A stretch of 15,018 nucleotides of DNA from an uncultured Lachnospiraceae bacterium. GTDB taxonomy: Bacteria; Bacillota; Clostridia; Lachnospirales; Lachnospiraceae. Under the pieces are notes generated by a model that was given only the letters and a program-made list of their open reading frames with translations, did not search any database and was not told the DNA's origin. Positions 13,708 through 15,018 of the stretch are shown piece after piece; within the stretch, counting starts at the first letter, position 1, and each line of letters opens with the position of its first letter. The stretch lies in NCBI GenBank assembly GCA_948441955.1, contig CAOJQZ010000060.1:1-15018 (forward strand), in the 5' to 3' direction. The translations under genes and the position numbers were made by a program.

Positions 13708-15018
13708 AAAATCGATATATTTAATCGTAGAATCCTCATTCAGGTGTATTTGTTCAATCGTAGACCTCCAGAAAGCTCTGCGGTTTTCAGGGGAAAGGGA
13801 GGCATACATATTACGGAAATCGGTTTTAAGCAGGTTTTCGAGATATGTAAAGTCTCTCTTTTCTTCCGGCCTGGTCAAAGACAGTTCACGGAGTTCCTTT
13901 TCAATTTCATTATATTCTTTATTATAATATTCCCATTCAATACGTCCCTTTTGAAAAAGCAGGTTCAAGCGGTCAAGTTCCTTTTTCAGCTTGTCAGGTG
14001 TTTTGACTTTTACAGCCCTCTTTTTCATCATGTCCACTTTTAAGGTCCTGGTTTTATAATTCTGAAATTCCTCTTCAAGATTATCAAGTAAATATTGCTC
14101 TGTTAAATTCTGACTGAGCCTGTGCCGGTTGCTGCATAGCTTATCTATCATGGCCCGGTTGCACCGGTAATAGCAATAGGTCCTTTTTTCACCGGTATTT
14201 CGGTTAATAATGGAGCTGCATCCGGTACCACACAGTATCTGGCCGCAGGAAGGGCACCTTACAAGGCCGGAAAACAGATAAACTCTTCCGGAGGGCGTCT
14301 GTTTTATATTACTGCGTGAGATACGTTTTAGTTCTGTATATTCTGATTCTGTCAGATATGCGGGACAGTAGGGTATCCCGCGGTAGGTGCCTTTATAGAA
14401 TTCGCTGGACAGCATGGTCCGCATCACGGACCATGAAAAGTCAGGATTATAATATTGCTGCATATATTTCAAAGCGGCAGTTTTATTCTGGTGCTTCCGG
14501 AAAAACTGAAAAAAGGCGTTTACCATGTCTTCTTGTTCTGGATTCTTGACCATTTTTTTCACACCGTCTATTTCTGCAGACATATACCCAAGGGGCATAT
14601 TTGCATCTCCAAAGATAAGCTTTCCCTGGCGGATAGAAGCCTCGTTTACAAATTTAATACGTTCGCTTGTAGTATCTACTTCATTCTGGCCAATAGAAAG
14701 TACGACATTCAGCTGAAGGCGCCCATCACGGGTTTCCATGTTGATACCCGGTTCACTGACAGAGATCCAGCGGACGTCATATACATCAAGAATATCCTGT
14801 ACCTTATAAAAATCAGACATGTTACGGAACCATCTGTCAAGCCGCCAGAAGAGGATAACATCTATTTTCCCGGACTTTATGTCGTTAAGCAGGGAATGTA
14901 TGGCCTTACGCTTTTTCAGCTCTTTACGTGCAGTCTTTCCCTCGTCAGCATAGATACCGGCCACGGTCATATTGTGATCGGCGGCATATTGTTCCAGGCA
15001 GGCCTTTTGAGCCTCCAG
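13677..15018. mobile_element. End of an integrated element carrying a large serine recombinase
   Basis: The SBP gene loses homology to its family after GFGA (about 13680), and within 25 bases the stop codon of a large serine recombinase appears on the other strand. Serine-recombinase elements usually place this gene at one end, next to the att site. The exact left boundary is somewhere in about 13677-13701 and the element runs past the right edge, so its cargo and type (Tn4451-like transposon, ICE or prophage) are unknown. Confidence 0.75.
13702..15018 (-). CDS. Large serine recombinase (N-terminus outside window)
   Basis: 438 residues are visible and the frame is open at the right edge, starting LEAQKACLEQYAADHN, which matches the usual segment after the catalytic serine. 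The remainder of the resolvase domain includes DEGKTAR, the FWRLDRWFRN active-site arginine segment and the E-helix start TTSERIKFVNE. Then come the recombinase domain (DANMPLGYM...FYKGTYRG), a zinc ribbon with Cys pairs in VRCPSCG and YRCN...KLCSNRH, and a coiled-coil stretch (KLKKELDRLNLLFQKGRIEWEYY...EIEKELREL). It would integrate and excise the element by Ser-mediated recombination; the catalytic Ser lies outside the window. An in-frame ATG at 14970 is internal, not the true start. Its stop TAA (13702-13704) sits at the element edge in the broken SBP gene. Confidence 0.94.
   Translation of the reverse strand: MEAQKACLEQYAADHNMTVAGIYADEGKTARKELKKRKAIHSLLNDIKSGKIDVILFWRLDRWFRNMSDFYKVQDILDVYDVRWISVSEPGINMETRDGRLQLNVVLSIGQNEVDTTSERIKFVNEASIRQGKLIFGDANMPLGYMSAEIDGVKKMVKNPEQEDMVNAFFQFFRKHQNKTAALKYMQQYYNPDFSWSVMRTMLSSEFYKGTYRGIPYCPAYLTESEYTELKRISRSNIKQTPSGRVYLFSGLVRCPSCGQILCGTGCSSIINRNTGEKRTYCYYRCNRAMIDKLCSNRHRLSQNLTEQYLLDNLEEEFQNYKTRTLKVDMMKKRAVKVKTPDKLKKELDRLNLLFQKGRIEWEYYNKEYNEIEKELRELSLTRPEEKRDFTYLENLLKTDFRNMYASLSPENRRAFWRSTIEQIHLNEDSTIKYIDFL

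Noticed and set aside
13744..14043. 99-codon plus-strand frame opposite the recombinase
   Set aside because: It is a shadow of the recombinase gene, rich in Phe and Ile from the antisense of its Lys/Glu-rich coiled coil; no start signal.

Overview
The window looks like chromosomal DNA from a gut-type Clostridia, most likely Lachnospiraceae. The grounds are the moderate GC, strong AGGAGG-type ribosome binding sites, typical Firmicutes sigma-A promoters, lipoprotein SBPs beginning MKKR, and the mix of an oligosaccharide ABC transporter, a GH13 glucosidase, DegV and a large serine recombinase. The genus cannot be fixed from the sequence alone. No rRNA, tRNA or CRISPR was seen.

Region 1 (1-6858) is an alpha-glucoside utilisation locus. 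On the minus strand lie a family-1 lipoprotein sugar-binding protein and, overlapping its stop codon by one base, a MalF/UgpA-type permease that runs off the left edge. Divergent from them are an AraC-type regulator and a LacI-type regulator in one unit. After a 193-bp gap holding a strong promoter flanked by two near-identical LacI-type operators come a second, paralogous AraC-type regulator and a GH13_31 glucosidase. The glucosidase has Val after the nucleophile, as in oligo-1,6-glucosidases. The likely logic is that the ABC system imports short (iso)malto-oligosaccharides, the GH13 enzyme cleaves them in the cytoplasm, and three local regulators control the two arms.

Region 2 (6859-8565) holds a convergent TetR-family regulator and a divergent degV gene. 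They share an intergenic region with a perfect 8-bp-arm inverted repeat, a likely TetR operator. A clear intrinsic terminator follows degV.

Region 3 (8566-10941) is a two-gene ABC exporter (ATPase plus about 12-helix membrane subunit) with its own strong promoter.

Region 4 (10942-13330) is the most interesting part. A strong promoter drives a roughly 400-nt leader carrying a chain of four very short ORFs (one TAAATG junction, one TGATG overlap). The last ends three bases before an intrinsic-terminator hairpin. Next comes a gene for a MutS2-like ATPase that keeps the MutS core/ATPase and a KOW-like segment but has no Smr nuclease domain. This leader layout is the type used for translation-inhibitor-inducible resistance genes. 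MutS2 of Bacillus subtilis is a ribosome-splitting rescue factor. My hypothesis is that this is an attenuator-controlled ribosome-rescue or antibiotic-tolerance gene.

Region 5 (13331-15018) is the start of an NMT1/THI5-like substrate-binding lipoprotein gene, cut off after about 95 residues by an integrated element. The inserted end carries a large serine recombinase (minus strand, N-terminus beyond the right edge) whose stop codon nearly touches the broken gene's new stop codon.
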